A stretch of DNA of 64,000 nt from Welwitschia mirabilis (GCA_051453625.1 JBOZIK010000001.1:97611619-97675618); one strand, 5' to 3'; positions 1 through 11,907 are shown, numbered from the stretch's first letter. The notes: a model not told the origin generated them from the letters alone. Translations and numbers: made by a program.

Positions 1-1500
1 CATAAACATGGGAATTTCTTAAGGTTAGATGAAATTCAATCTTATCACTATAAATACCCCAAAATAGAAAACTACTTTTATGAAAAATTAAATGCAATTT
101 AACACAAGGTCAAATTAATAGGCAATAAAATAAGGCAATGATATTAATTAAGAAACCAATCTAAGGAGTTACTTAGGTAAAGTTAAAGGAAAGACTCACC
201 TATTGATGAAGAGGTTCTTCCTGCTTAATTGCTTATATCATGCCAAGACTGTATTGATAATCATTAATGTAATCTCAACTATTATCTATTAATCCTAAGT
301 TTCCCTTAGTATCTAAATTAGAAATCTTAATGAAGTCATTCAATGTTTTCCCTAATAAGATGCAGGCTTATCCACTTTGAAAGTTAACTCATAATAAAGA
401 TGTACTCAAAGGTTGTAGTGAGATTAACTAACTAGACATGAAGTCTAAAAGAAAGTGTAAGAGAAAAATTCAGAAAGATTAAAAAGGAAGACTTTAAAGT
501 AACAAATTTTTTCTTTTTTTTGAAAATAAAATAAAAATTAAAGCCATAAAAAATGTAACATGGATATGGCCAATGGAATAATATGGCAGATATGAGTGAA
601 ATGAAGTAAATGGGATGATGACAATGAACAAGGGACATGAAAAAAATACATGATAGGAGAAAAATGTACTTACTAATGTCTGGTGAAATGGTGATGGTGA
701 TACATGGTTAGATAAAATAAAAAAATTCATGCAAGGATGTGAATTATGGTAGTGGAAGGATCCGGTGCATTACAGCATGGGTCAATGTGGTATACATCAT
801 CATCATCATCTTTCATAGGTGAGCCTCATGAAGTGGAATGTTGGTCATAAAAACATTAGGGCCATGGGGGATGAAGCGATCCATGCCATGTGTGCCTGAC
901 ACACAGCCTTATCTACATTATGCACAAAGTTCAACAATGCACATCATTTCTATGATCTGAGAAAAATGGTCATCCATAATCTATAAACTTAAACATAGAA
1001 AACAAAATGTAAAATCTACATGATGCATGATGAAAGATAATGCATGAAAGATAATGTTATCCTACATGAAAATGGATGTGCATATACATTAAAGGTTTTA
1101 TCAAAAAATAAATTTAATGGAAAATCATGCAAACTAGCTAATGGAAATGCTGAAATAAGTAAATTATAGTATGAAATGTAAATGACATATGTTTTAAATT
1201 TTATTTTAGTGATAATACAGTTGAAGATATAAGGAATTTATTTGTTTGCTTTCTTTGAAATCATTTAAACTCTTCAGTTTGTACATTCCCTTATCAAATT
1301 TTCACAAGATAATAAATGGTCCTCGCTACTTTCATGAAAACTTTAAAGTTTTTTTGATTAAATTTGCTTTAACAATAGGTTTTCTACATCTTAATACTTT
1401 GGATTCACATTCTTATTATATGTATTACTAACTTGCTTATGGTAGAGCTAGTTTTATTGCAAGGATTTTACTTGCTTTTCATCTAAAGTTTCGAGTTGTA
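1..1500. other. No gene recognised; short (CAT)n tract
   Basis: AT-rich sequence without a recognisable coding domain on either strand. A (CAT)5 microsatellite lies at 795-810. The stretch sits where the 3' LTR of the minus-strand Gypsy to its right would be expected, but no second copy is present in the window to prove this. Confidence 0.5.
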
Positions 1501-1529
1501 TAATCCACATTTTCTTTTCTATATCGGAC

Positions 1530-2060
1530 ATGTCTAAATCCTTAACTAGTGTTTTTAGTATGGAAATCTAAATTTGAGTAGGCAAGATGGCTTTGGTACT
1601 ATAGACTAGTTCAAATGGGATAGTTCTGTAGCAATTTTTACTATAGTACAACAGCCCATAGGGTAAAAGTTAGTTTTTCATAACATGACTGTATATTATT
1701 TCCTAACCTTTTGAGGTAATTAATGCCTTAACTTGTTCATCTAAATAAGTGTTTTATCCCAAATTTACTCAGGGATATCTTTAATTTTAATGACCTAAAC
1801 TATGAACCATTATCAATGATGATGACATAGGGCATGTCAAACCTAGTAATGATGTGATAAAGGATGAAATTTTGGATTTTCTTTAATATTATTTACCACA
1901 ATGGAACTACTTAGACCTATTTAGAAAAATATTCTATCACAGTAAGAATGAATGCATGTTATCCCAATGAGGTGGGCATAATAGAACTAATCAAATCCAT
2001 ATCCTACTTCCAAAAAACCCAAATTTACTCAGAAGGAAAGAGTTCAGTAGGTGGTTTATG
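1530..2060 (-). pseudogene. Gypsy integrase core, broken
   Basis: Minus-strand translation across frames gives a typical plant Gypsy integrase core: MDLISSIMPTS, then FILTVIEYFSK, a broken middle, YGLLYYSKNCYRT, and PFELVYSTKAILPTQI. The last block matches the family pattern 'PF-LVYG-EAVLP-E'. Such integrases insert the cDNA into chromosomes using a D-D-E triad. The first Asp is seen in MDLIS. The second lies in a region close to IIMVHSLGH, where the usual D-N-G has decayed. In-frame stops (for example after PTSLG) make it a pseudogene. It is the most 3' coding part of the Tat-like element. Confidence 0.8.
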
Positions 2061-2160
2061 TTTCTCAATAAAAGATTTGATAGGTGTGATATGTTCTTAG
2101 CATATTAAAATAATTATCATTCATTATTTTACAAAAATAACCAAACCTCACTATATGACT

Positions 2161-2440
2161 AAACAATGATCTTACCCCTTATTGAAGTTCACATAGTCCA
2201 AACATGTGTCTCTTTTAGCACATGAGTAGCTTTGCTTGACTTTAGAAATCTCAATAAGACACCTTCATTTGACTTTTTGTAAAACTAATCTTAAATTAAG
2301 ATGAAGTGCATGGCTTGATCCCTAAGATTTTTCTTTTGTAGTAATGAAAGATTTTTAAGTATCTTTTGATTAATGAGTTAATTCACTGGAGTGTCATACC
2401 ACTCATCCTTTGTTTCAAGAAGGTATTTGAAATAGGTAAT
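2161..2440 (-). pseudogene. Gypsy integrase N-terminal (zinc) region, copy 1
   Basis: The minus strand reads LRDQAMHFILI, FYKKSNEGVLLRFL and ATHVLKETHVW, which corresponds to the segment between RNase H and the integrase core in Tat-like elements, ending near the first His of the H2C2 zinc site. Several stops are present. A second copy of about 200 bp of it lies at 4,344-5,060, on the other side of an inserted LTR. Confidence 0.6.
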
Positions 2441-2559
2441 GTGTTTAACTCAGTATTTAAGTATTAAAAAATGACTTACAATTTGATTAAAATGTTCTAG
2501 ATTTTTCACATATTTAGAGGAGGTCTATAATCTTAGAAGGTTCATAAAGCTCTCAGAAG

Positions 2560-4343
2560 GGTTTACTTCAAGCTACAGAGGCTTTAGAGCAGAAACATCA
2601 ATAGCACTGATCAGAGAAGGCAGTGTCATTAGTTTATATGAGTAGAAAGGTTTGGAGCTCAATTGGCATAATAAGGTTTAAGTTATAATTTCTAAGAAGA
2701 AGATAATAGAAATTTAAAATGATTATGTTTTTGTAAAAAAAATTGACCTAGAAAATTAACCTAAACATTTTTAATAGAAATTTAAAATGACCATGTTTTT
2801 GTAAAAAAAATTAACCTAGAAAACTAACCTAAACATTTTTAAATTTTTTTAAGATTTTTAATAGAAATAAAGATTAACAGAACTAAAAAATTTATAGAAA
2901 ACTTATAAAACTATAGAAATATAAAATACATAAAATAAATCACTAAAGTTTGATTTGATTTTAATCATGATCTTAGCTTTGGCTGCACCTATAGAAAAGT
3001 CGTCAGACCTACAACATGAAATATCAAATATAAAAATGAAGTTTTATCTGTTAGTAAACATAATCAAAAAAATTGATCATAGCTTTATAGTGATCCAAAT
3101 TTATCTAAGTCTATACTCAGAATAAGTCTTTCTCAAGGATATATGTGGTAAAAACAAAAGATATAAGATTTATTCTACTTACAATAAAAACTTAAACAAA
3201 ATAAAAACCAAATGCTCAAATTAAAATGATCTTTAGTCGGTAACACAATGGAATGAAATTGCTCCAAAGGAACTACTAATTCATCCAACTCTCTTTGTTT
3301 GCTTTAATGATTCATGTATTATAAAATTAATAATTAAATAAGATCCACTTAAAAATTTTTGATACTAAGTGAATTTGCAATAATAAAACACACTTAGAAT
3401 TAGTCTTATCTAAATATTACTAATACCAAATGACTATGTGCATTAATAGTAAAAGGGTTTAAACGAATTCTAAAACTATATGTACTTAAAGATTGCTAAT
3501 GCTAAATGAAATATGCAATACTAATGAAAGGATTAAAACTGGTACTTTATTAAAAATAAAATAATTTTTACATTATATCAATGAAGGAGGAGAAGAAGAA
3601 GAACTCCTTAACTAGCCTTGAATCATTCTACTTCCAAGAAAGAGTATCAGAGTGCCATGAAATCTTATCCTGGAAGTCTTTTCCAAATTAAGCAACCAAA
3701 AGATGTTTCCAATTGATTGTCTATCCCTTTTTATAGATAAGGGAAGGATTGGGGAGTTACATCATGATTGTGTTTCATGGTGGTTATATAAGAAAAGTTA
3801 TAATATGTTTGGCGTGTAGCCACAAAGAGGATTTCTTTGTCTTTAAGTGCAAAAATGATGATGACATGTCCTTTTGCTAGTAATAATGATGTCAACATAT
3901 GTTATGTCATATATCTTCTACATAGTCATCCTTGTTTGCATTACATGTCATTACAATGTGTTATTTTATACTTTTACAATGTATTACCAGAATTAAGGTT
4001 AAATTTGATTTATTATCTAACTAAGCCCATAAGTGTAATGTATTTAATTCCCTAAGAAGATGTAGGAATGTGAGTTTTCTGACATTCTACCTTAGAAATT
4101 TAGTGGTACCAGTAGTTCTATCTAGTGGTACCAACGTTTGGTGTTGTTATTCGCTCAGTTTATGCATAAGTTGTTAGAAGGCAGTATTAACATGCTAATG
4201 TCAAGTGAATTTAATGATTTTATGAAAATATAATAAAGAGGAAAGAAAATATTAATATGTAATAAAATCATGAATTTAAACCTTTTCCCTATGGTAAATT
4301 AATCAACTAATCTTGCATAGAATGTTAATTTTGGTATGTAAAC
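2560..4343 (-). repeat. Gypsy family F LTR plus leader, copy A
   Basis: This stretch is repeated at 46,570-48,529 (copy C), and its right part at 37,840-39,166 (copy B). The right end reads as TGTTTACATACC on the minus strand, a TG start for a minus-strand LTR. The left part (about 2,560-3,050) aligns to the leader beside copy C, so this is a 5' LTR plus leader. The best-kept block runs from about 3,230 to 4,343. It carries the phrase 'gtggtacca' twice near 4,105-4,132. The element body is missing and Tat-like sequence resumes on both sides. No intact gene lies inside. Confidence 0.65.
2705..2840. repeat. 68-bp tandem duplication
   Basis: Two adjacent copies starting at 2,705 and 2,773 share 'aatagaaatttaaaatga' followed by a catgttttt and poly-A stretch. 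The homologous leader at 46,720-46,790 has a single copy, so the doubling is local to this copy. Confidence 0.85.
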
Positions 4344-5060
4344 ATTCACATAGTTTAGCATGTGTTTCTTTTAAGACTTGAGTAGATTTGCTTAATCTTA
4401 GACATCTCAATAAGGCACCTTCATTTGATTTTTTATAAAATTAATCTTAAATTAGGTTAAAGTAAGGCTTGATCCCTGATATTTCACTTTTAAAGTGATA
4501 AGAGNNNNNNNNNNNNNNNNNNNNNNNNNNNNNNNNNNNNNNNNNNNNNNNNNNNNNNNNNNNNNNNNNNNNNNNNNNNNNNNNNNNNNNNNNNNNNNNN
4601 NNNNNNNNNNNNNNNNNNNNNNNNNNNNNNNNNNNNNNNNNNNNNNNNNNNNNNNNNNNNNNNNNNNNNNNNNNNNNNNNNNNNNNNNNNNNNNNNNNNN
4701 NNNNNNNNNNNNNNNNNNNNNNNNNNNNNNNNNNNNNNNNNNNNNNNNNNNNNNNNNNNNNNNNNNNNNNNNNNNNNNNNNNNNNNNNNNNNNNNNNNNN
4801 NNNNNNNNNNNNNNNNNNNNNNNNNNNNNNNNNNNNNNNNNNNNNNNNNNNNNNNNNNNNNNNNNNNNNNNNNNNNNNNNNNNNNNNNNNNNNNNNNNNN
4901 NNNNNNNATTAATCTTAAATTAGGTCAAAGTAAGACTTGATCCCTGATATTTCACTTTTAAAGTGATAAGAGATTTTCACATAGCTTTTGATTCATGAGA
5001 TAATTCACTACAGTTCCATACCCCTCATCCTTTACTTTAAGATTTTTTATCAATTGTCTT
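4344..5060 (-). pseudogene. Gypsy integrase zinc region, copy 2, with gap
   Basis: This block resumes the Tat-like element to the right of the family F LTR and repeats much of 2,185-2,406, including 'cttgatccct' and 'aataaggcaccttcattt' wording. It is split by a 403-N gap. The 64 bases before the gap and those after it are almost the same, so at least part of the repetition probably comes from assembly. Stops prevent translation. Confidence 0.55.
4505..4907. other. Assembly gap, 403 N
   Basis: The sequence before the gap (4,441-4,504) recurs after it (4,908-4,972) with two visible differences, a sign of two unmerged contig ends or alleles. Confidence 0.9.
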
Positions 5061-5900
5061 ACTTCATCTTGAATAGCTCTAAATAAACTTTCATTAGGAT
5101 TCATAAAGGAAAGTTTGACTGACATCAATGCATGTGATGTAATTTTTAAAAAATAGATCTCTAAAACATGTTTGTGTGAAGTTTGTGAGATAGTCTATGA
5201 ATTGATTTTCATTCTCAGGATGGCTAGAATCTTACATAACTTAAACGACATAAGAAGCTTTTTTACATTTCCAAGATATGCATCTAGATCACTTGATTTA
5301 GCTTCATACTTGTCTAAGCCTTTATTGATGATTAATTAAGTTATTAAAAATGCATAATTTCTTAAAACTTGCTTGAACAGCTAGCATGATTCCTCTTGCT
5401 AAAGTTTTATGCTTAGCAATGTTGTTTATGTAGAGGAAATTTAGCTTAAAAAAGAATAGTATGCTGGTTTTATTGTTGAGGAAGAAGACGACTCTTAAAA
5501 ATCCACCATTTTAGCTAGATGAACTATTAAAGAACATCAACACATTCCAATTCCCTTTTATTTCAGTGATGTAAATTTCTTTTTTAGGGAATTGTTTAAA
5601 CTTATTGGAGGTTTCACCTTTAGTTTCAACTAGGAGATCTGCTATTTATTTGACTATGTACTTTTCCTTGACTAATTTTTATGATTGAAATTCTAATTCA
5701 AACTTAGTAAGTATTAACATTTATTTAGTTAATTATGTACTATTAATAGAATATTCAAGTAGATCTTTTAGTAGGTTTTTATTATTAATCATAATTGTTT
5801 TATTTATCATCATGTAATGACGAAACTTTTGTAAAGCAAATACTAGATTTAAACATGCCTTTTTCACATCAGTATAGTTTTTCTTATACTAGTGTAGTGT
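5060..5900 (-). pseudogene. Gypsy RNase H region, broken
   Basis: The minus strand reads KKACLNLVFALQKFRHYMM near 5,810-5,870, then INNKNLLKDLLE, then IADLLVETKGE near 5,630. This follows the plant Gypsy RNase H/connection pattern 'A--RLRHYM', 'PLKYLLEKP' and 'ADFLAE'. The enzyme would degrade the RNA strand of the RNA-DNA hybrid. It lies directly downstream of RT, as expected. Multiple stops are present, and acidic catalytic residues cannot be assigned safely. Confidence 0.75.
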
Positions 5901-5959
5901 TCTGCTAAAGTAGTAGATTGGAAGATCTTAATGAACTTCATCTCTTTGAATGATTATCA

Positions 5960-6960
5960 CACTAACCAATGACATAGAATACGTAATATAAAGATAAAAT
6001 GATTAGTTTGGCCTAGGCAAACTCAAAGTAAGAGTAGATATTAAATACTCTTTGATCCTATCAAAAGACTTTTGATAATTCTTATCCCATTTAGATTCGC
6101 TATATTTCTTAATAAAGTGCATGAGTAGAACACATCGGTCTATCAAGGTCAATATAAATCAATATATTGCCTATAGTTTACCTTAGGGATGTCATATTAG
6201 TGATTTTTTTGATCTTATCTAAATCGATTTCTATATAACTTTTTGATATGAGAAATCCTATAAATTTCTTTAACGGTACATGAAATACTTATTTCTTTGG
6301 ATTTACGCATAGATTGTATTACCTTACTTACATTAAGAGTTGATTTTTATGCTAGAGTGATCGACGACTACCTTTGACTTGACTATAACATAGGCCATGT
6401 AGTCTTTCATGTTTCGATGGATTATGTTATGAAAGATGTGAATTTTTAATTATTGGTATATTGTGCCAATATTCTTTAACATAAAAGGCATTACGATGTA
6501 ATAGAAAAGACCTCATGGCATTATAAAAGTTGCTTTGTGCTAATCTGTAAGATTGATGAATATCTGATTATAACCTAAGTAACCATCCATAAATGATAAG
6601 AGGTCATGACCAATAGTGTTGTCTACTAGAATGTTAATGTTTAAAAAAGGATATTTATCCTTTAAATTAATCTTGTTTGGGTTATAATAATTAATACAAA
6701 TCTTGATTTAGTTGTTCTTCTTTGAAATGACCACAATGTTTGATAGCTAATGAGAATAGTCTATCAGTCAAATGCAACCAGTAGTCAAAAGACACTCTAG
6801 AAATTGTTTCATATTTAATGCAAGAGGAGGGTTAAGCTTTCTAATCTTCTATCTCACTGAGATACATTTTTGCTTTAGAATGATATTATAAATAATTATC
6901 GATTTGTCAATTCCTAGCATATCTTTGTAATGCCAGGTGAAGATGTTCCTATTAAAAGAC
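5960..6960 (-). pseudogene. Gypsy reverse transcriptase, broken
   Basis: This is the best-kept coding block of the element. On the minus strand, LLSFMDGYLGYNQIFI (about 6,550-6,610) is the RT palm block with its first catalytic Asp. It is followed by HKATFIMP, LFYYIVMPFMLKN, and an altered YVDD box reading YMAYVIVKSK near 6,390, in which the catalytic Asp pair is lost. The upstream block 'ILVDNTIGHD' is typical of Tat-like RT. Stops occur at several places, for example after NLTD. It lies between the protease to the right and RNase H to the left. Confidence 0.85.
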
Positions 6961-8040
6961 TAACACATTTTTAAGCTTAAATTTAATCTATCCTATTAGT
7001 TATTCATTGATCTTAAGAGACTTCTCTTTATTACTGGGATTTACTAAGAGGTCATATGTAGTAACATCCTATTGCTTTACTAAAGATGACTTCATCTTCT
7101 TTAACTTTATTGTTTAATATGCTTCGATGTTTTCACTCATTTGCTCTTCATTTGAGAAGATACAAGGTTTTCCTAAGGAATATCTATAATTAAATTTGAT
7201 AAGCTTGAGATTGACATACCTTTAAACATGTAAACAATCAAGAGTAAAATGCAAGAGCATGATTAACCAAAAGAAAATACTAAAAAGATATCATAAGTTA
7301 CTTTACTGAAAGATATTAAAAGAAAAAGCATGAACTATTTAGAAGATACTTTACTTTTTCTTTTTATTTTAAAAAAAGGTTTCTAAAAATTTTTAAAATA
7401 TTATAGTTTAAGGGTGTTCATAAAAGGCGTAATAAGCTAAGGCATTTTCTCAACCACCAAGACTTTCTCGATTGCATGAACTCATTTTGCATGAACTACT
7501 TTTAATGTTAATAATATTTCTCTTTACATTCTAGGTAAATGAGTAAACTAATGTTTTTTTTTTTTTGTCTTTCTCTTTTTTTTTTTTGTTTTTTGATCTT
7601 TTTTTGGTTTTTCCCCTAATATATAGATATGTACACATACTTTTTTTATTTTTGTATTTTATTTTTTATTCTTCTTTTTTGCTCTTTTTTTTATATTTAA
7701 AGAGTCTTGAATCATCAGCTAGTTGGAAAGTCATCTAGGAGGAATAGAATCCACCCTGCATGTAGGAATTGGTTTCGAGAATTGACAAGACCTTCATCTT
7801 ATGAGGCTCCACTGGATTATGTTTAGTGTGTAAAAAAGAGATAATCATCTTCTAAGATATAGGAGATGATAATNNNNNNNNNNNNNNNNNNNNNNNNNNN
7901 NNNNNNNNNNNNNNNNNNNNNNNNNNNNNNNNNNNNNNNNNNNNNNNNNNNNNNNNNNNNNNNNNNNNNNNNNTTCATCTTATGAGGCTCCACTGGATTA
8001 TGTTGAGTGTGTAAAAAAGAGATAATCATCTTCTAAGATA
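6960..8040 (-). other. Linker of the Tat-like element; T-rich tract
   Basis: No domain was recognised. The stretch 7,553-7,700 is strongly T-rich on the plus strand (A-rich on the coding strand), with runs of 8-11 T. A 100-N gap at 7,874 is flanked by an 81-base repeat. Confidence 0.5.
7874..7973. other. Assembly gap, 100 N, with duplicated flank
   Basis: The 81 bases before the gap (7,793-7,873) recur directly after it (7,974-8,054) with one visible mismatch. The two contig ends probably overlap and the gap may not exist. Confidence 0.9.
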
Positions 8041-9020
8041 TAGGAGATGATAATGGAGAAGACGATGTGGATGGAGTTTTTACATTTACAATGGTATGAT
8101 TTTATTCTAATGGCACTAAAATTTTAAACTCAACAAAGTTTATCTTTTGATAGGATAGAGATGTCCATTATTTAAGAATGTCCCAGTAATAAATTAAATA
8201 CTTCTATATTGTCAATTATGTGGAATTTAGTATCTTTAACCTTTTGAGCTACTTTGNNNNNNNNNNNNNNNNNNNNNNNNNNNNNNNNNNNNNNNNNNNN
8301 NNNNNNNNNNNNNNNNNNNNNNNNNNNNNNNNNNNNNNNNNNNNNNNNNNNNNNNNNNNNNNNNNNNNNNNNNNNNNNNNNNNNNNNNNNNNNNNNNNNN
8401 NNNNNNNNNNNNNNNNNNNNNNNNNNNNNNNNNNNNNNNNNNNNNNNNNNNNNNNNNNNNNNNNNNNNNNNNNNNNNNNNNNNNNNNNNNNNNNNNNNNN
8501 NNNNNNNNNNNNNNNNNNNNNNNNNNNNNNNNNNNNNNNNNNNNNNNNNNNNNNNNNNNNNNNNNNNNNNNNNNNNNNNNNNNNNNNNNNNNNNNNNNNN
8601 NNNNNNNNNNNNNNNNNNNNNNNNNNNNNNNNNNNNNNNNNNNNNNNNNNNNNNNNNNNNNNNNNNNNNNNNNNNNNNNNNNNNNNNNNNNNNNNNNNNN
8701 NNNNNNNNNNNNNNNNNNNNNNNNNNNNNNNNNNNNNNNNNNNNNNNNNNNNNNNNNNNNNNNNTTGTCAATTATGTGGAATTTAGTATCTTTAACCTTT
8801 TGAGCTACTTTAATAGGTAAATTAATTATACCTCTCAATCTGTTTTCATACTTATTGAACCCTCTGATTGTGACATTTTCTCTACCTTTAAGATATGATC
8901 CATTTTGAGCTTCTTAAGGCATTACAAACCAATCACATTTATTTTAGCTTCATAATTGATAAATCTACTACATACTTTGGTAGGCTTGATGTTTATTGAT
9001 ATGTAAGGTAATTCAATTGA
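8040..9020 (-). pseudogene. Gypsy aspartic protease, broken
   Basis: On the minus strand, FINYEAKINVIGL (about 8,925-8,965) occupies the place of the catalytic D-S-G loop, which is lost here. INLPIKVAQKVKDTKFHIID then corresponds to the 'LPI-VG---F---F-V-D' block. NIEVFNLLLGHS matches the 'YN-LLGRPW' flap end typical of plant Gypsy proteases. The enzyme would process the Gag-Pol polyprotein. A 508-N gap lies inside, with the same 48 bases on both sides. If the two flanks are merged, the IID and NIEVF parts join in one frame. Confidence 0.75.
8257..8764. other. Assembly gap, 508 N, with duplicated flank
   Basis: 8,209-8,256 and 8,765-8,812 are the same except for the last base. The protease reading continues if the flanks are merged, which argues that the gap is not real sequence. 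Confidence 0.9.
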
Positions 9021-9900
9021 AATTTTTCTCTTAGGGGTTGTAGAGATCTTATGATGTGAGAATTGGATTATTTCCTCTTCTTCTTTACTCTCTTGAATGT
9101 GTATCTATTTTGAGTTGTCTTTCTCCTTGGTGATTAACTTTGATCAAGATGTGATTTTAAGCTAAAACACTCCTCACATATCCTTTCAAGTATGAGTATA
9201 TAAGATCTGAGATCAAATAATGGTCTGCTTCCTCTACTTTAGAGGTGAGTGGTTGTATTAGTGCATGTGATTAAAGGATAAGATGAGTTTAAGAATATTC
9301 CATTTAAATCATAAATTTTAGTTTTTCTTTGTTCTCTTAAATAATTTATTCTATTAACTTTTAGATTGATCTTGGATTACTAGAATCATAAAAAAAATTA
9401 TTTCATTTTGGAATGCCGCATTCTATGGTAGTTGGAATGTAGAGGATTGAGAAGAAAAGGAGTTTTTATAAATCCAAAGATGTTCATTTACAGCTACTAA
9501 GGTCTTATCAATTTTATGTGCTTTTTATTTTTAATGATGTCTTAGATAAGGGGCCTTATGTTAAAATAGTTTTTTGTATGATGTCCTAGGACTCGATGGT
9601 ACTTGCAGTACTTTAACTCATCATATTCTCTTAGTTTAGGTGAATTTGGATCTTTTTATCTAATTGAAGGTAATTAAATTAGTTCCTTTTTCAATAGTAA
9701 TAAGAGGATTTGTCCTATTAGAATATTTAGTTTTGTAAAACTCCATCTATATTAAGAGATTGAGGTTTAACTTTAAGGCTTATTTTAGCCTTGAATTTAA
9801 GACACATATATCTACTTTTGAGGTTATGATGGAAGTGAAAGTTGCACTTATGATTGGTGGAAGATAATATGGTTAATGATAAGCCATTTAAGTATTAAAA
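9020..9900 (-). other. Gag-protease linker of the Tat-like element
   Basis: No recognisable domain. The position, between Gag homology and protease homology on the minus strand, makes this the linker or C-terminal Gag region. No clean zinc knuckle could be read. Confidence 0.4.
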
Positions 9901-10653
9901 TCTTGTATATTAAAATGAATTTAAGATGTCATTATCATTATCATTAGGTTTTCTATCCATTTGAATGGATAAAGTGGTTGAATTGGTTGATTGATCATAG
10001 TAATGTTCTTTTCATTGTTACCTCTAGTATTATTATTATCCTTATTGAATGATTCTTTTTGGATGTGTTATCATGTTTTATAGATCCCTTCTCTTCTCCT
10101 ATAACTTCTATTCTCTTAGATATGGTAATAGTTTATTTAAAATTCTGAAGCATTACATTATTAGATCATCTAACACATATGGCATGCATGACTTGGCAAA
10201 AAGGTATGCCATATCTAAGTCCATGATAAAAGCCTTTAACTATAGTATGATTACTCTTCTTTGATGCACATACTCTTGCATAGTCTCATTGGACTATTAT
10301 CACATGGTGGTAATAGTATCCAAGCTCATCCTCTTTGAGATGTTAATTAAATAATATTAGATGAAATTCCTAAGAGTTGATTCAAACCTATGATATATTG
10401 CATAGGTATTTGATGATACCACTCGATAGCTTATCTCTTTAGAGAGTAACAGGATAGATGACATGGAGTGTTATAGTCAACATTGTACATATTACATGTA
10501 TGTTTGAAATTTCTAATGTGCATCACAAGATCTTCTATGTCAGTGAGCTTTTTAAAATTTGACATTTCATTGGTGTGAGGATTTTGTAAGGGATAAAGGA
10601 GTAAATGGGGGTATCATCTAAGTTAAATTCTAAATAGTATTTCTTGTTCTAGA
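9900..10653 (-). pseudogene. Gypsy Gag (capsid) fragment, broken
   Basis: On the minus strand, NFKKLTDIEDLVMHIRNFKH (about 10,500-10,560) is followed by CNMYNVDYN and, near 10,420, by AIEWYHQIP. This is the plant retrotransposon Gag capsid pattern 'Y-G--DP--HL--F' followed by 'A--W---LP'. Gag packages the RNA inside cytoplasmic particles. The N-terminus is cut off at 10,653, where the Copia-1 LTR begins. Several stops are present. Confidence 0.7.
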
Positions 10654-11841
10654 TGTTAAGTTAATTTTTGCTAAGTTGATGTCAAGCTAACATTTTCTAG
10701 TATAGAAAAATATGTTGCATTTCTTATAGAAAATAATAATTCTTACAAGTTAAAAGTAACCTAACATTTCTCACTAGCTACAATTAAACCTGATAAGTAA
10801 CAAATCTTTTAAGGGATCAATTGGATTCAATAGGGGTTGACCAGACCTATACCAAAAATTCTCATATCTAATTTATTAAGGGATTAACTAGACTAGACTT
10901 GTATAATAAATTGTCAAAACATTTTCTCAAGGGGTCGACTAGATGTTTAAGGAATTGACCAGATCTATGCTAAATATCTTGCATCTATTTTCATAAGGGG
11001 TTGACTAGATAAAAATGAAGTTCATTAAACCTAAACATATGCTTTCAACTAGATCCTCGATGGAGTTGACTAGACAGGAGACGTAAAGAACTCAAGTTGA
11101 CTAAAGGAAAATGGGATCGATCAAATTTAGTGATGACACTCAATGAGATCAACCAGATGTTTTAAGGAGTCGATTGATTATGGTGGAAATAAAATTTCTC
11201 AGTCTACTTTTTAGTCATTGTCTTTCTATTTTTATCCATTAGAATATCAGATTCACTTGTAAAATCCTAAAATCTTGCTTCGATATAAACCACAGTCATC
11301 AAAACCATAGACATCCTTTTTGGCTAACCAGAATTAAAAAAACATCTTTTTACTATTAGTTCTTTGGTAAATCAGATTACATTGTATGTCCTTGAATTTA
11401 TGATATTATTTTTAGATAGTGTGGTACTATCTTTTCTATACTTCATATCTGATGAATTCAATGAATCCTGACATACAATTGATGCCAAAAGGCATTTTTG
11501 TAAAGGTTGAGACTAAGCCTCAAAAAGTCTGATTATAAAGGTTATAGGTTAACCTGAGAAACTTGGAAAGTAAGTAATGATGATCTAGATTAGCCTTGGG
11601 TATAAACTGACTATTGAGAGTAGAGTAGGGGATTTTCCAAACCACTATATATTGTGTGTCTAATGATCTTTATTAGTATTTTTTACTTTCAATTATTTCT
11701 ATTTTTAGATCTTATTCCTAAATAGATCATTTGGTTATTTCATATGCACAAATATTTTTCTAGTATTCAATGTTTTCTGAAGATAGTATTTCAATTTATT
11801 TTTAATCCTATTCACCCACTCCCAGGGTTTTAGATCTAACA
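10654..11841 (+). repeat. Copia-1 5' LTR
   Basis: It starts TGTTAAG and ends near 'gatctaaca', and aligns along its length with 23,894-25,101. Between about 10,810 and 11,175 it has a cluster of degenerate copies of GGGTCGACYAGAC, such as 'ggggtcgactaga' near 10,934. The phrase 'ttgagactaagcctcaaaaag' region near 11,505 is shared with the other LTRs. The LTR would carry promoter and polyadenylation signals; none is assigned here. Confidence 0.85.
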
Positions 11842-11866
11842 TTTAATATTAGAGTAATGTTAAGTT
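11842..11866 (+). promoter_or_regulatory. Decayed primer-binding site (tRNA-iMet type)
   Basis: Directly after the LTR, 'tttaatattagagtaatgtt' aligns with 'attggtatcatagctaggtt' after the Copia-2 LTR. The latter is close to the tRNA-iMet-complementary 'TGGTATCAGAGC'. This copy has lost most of the match. Confidence 0.55.
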
Positions 11867-11907
11867 AATTGTATATCCTAATAGATATTGACTCCTAAAT
11901 CCCAACT

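Larger units (their letters stand above)
1500..10653 (-). mobile_element. Degenerate Tat-like Ty3/Gypsy retrotransposon
   Basis: Read on the minus strand from right to left, the order is gag, protease, reverse transcriptase, RNase H, integrase, which is the Ty3/Gypsy order. The RT and RNase H wording is closest to the plant Tat/Ogre group as I know it. Every domain has several stops and frameshifts, so the element cannot encode its proteins. It is interrupted by an LTR of another Gypsy (2,440-4,343) and by gaps at 4,505, 7,874 and 8,257. Its gag is cut on the right at 10,653 by Copia-1. No LTR pair was found for it. Confidence 0.8.

Noticed and set aside
432-730. Short hydrophobic minus-strand frames in the left end
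   Set aside because: Phe, Ile and Tyr-rich content is what T-rich DNA encodes by chance; no motif and no homologue in the window.
4495-4923. Long open frames across N runs (also at 8,172-8,838, 50,275-51,393 and 62,734-63,963)
   Set aside because: They are open only because unknown bases hide stops. Only the Athila Gag pieces at the right end have protein content.
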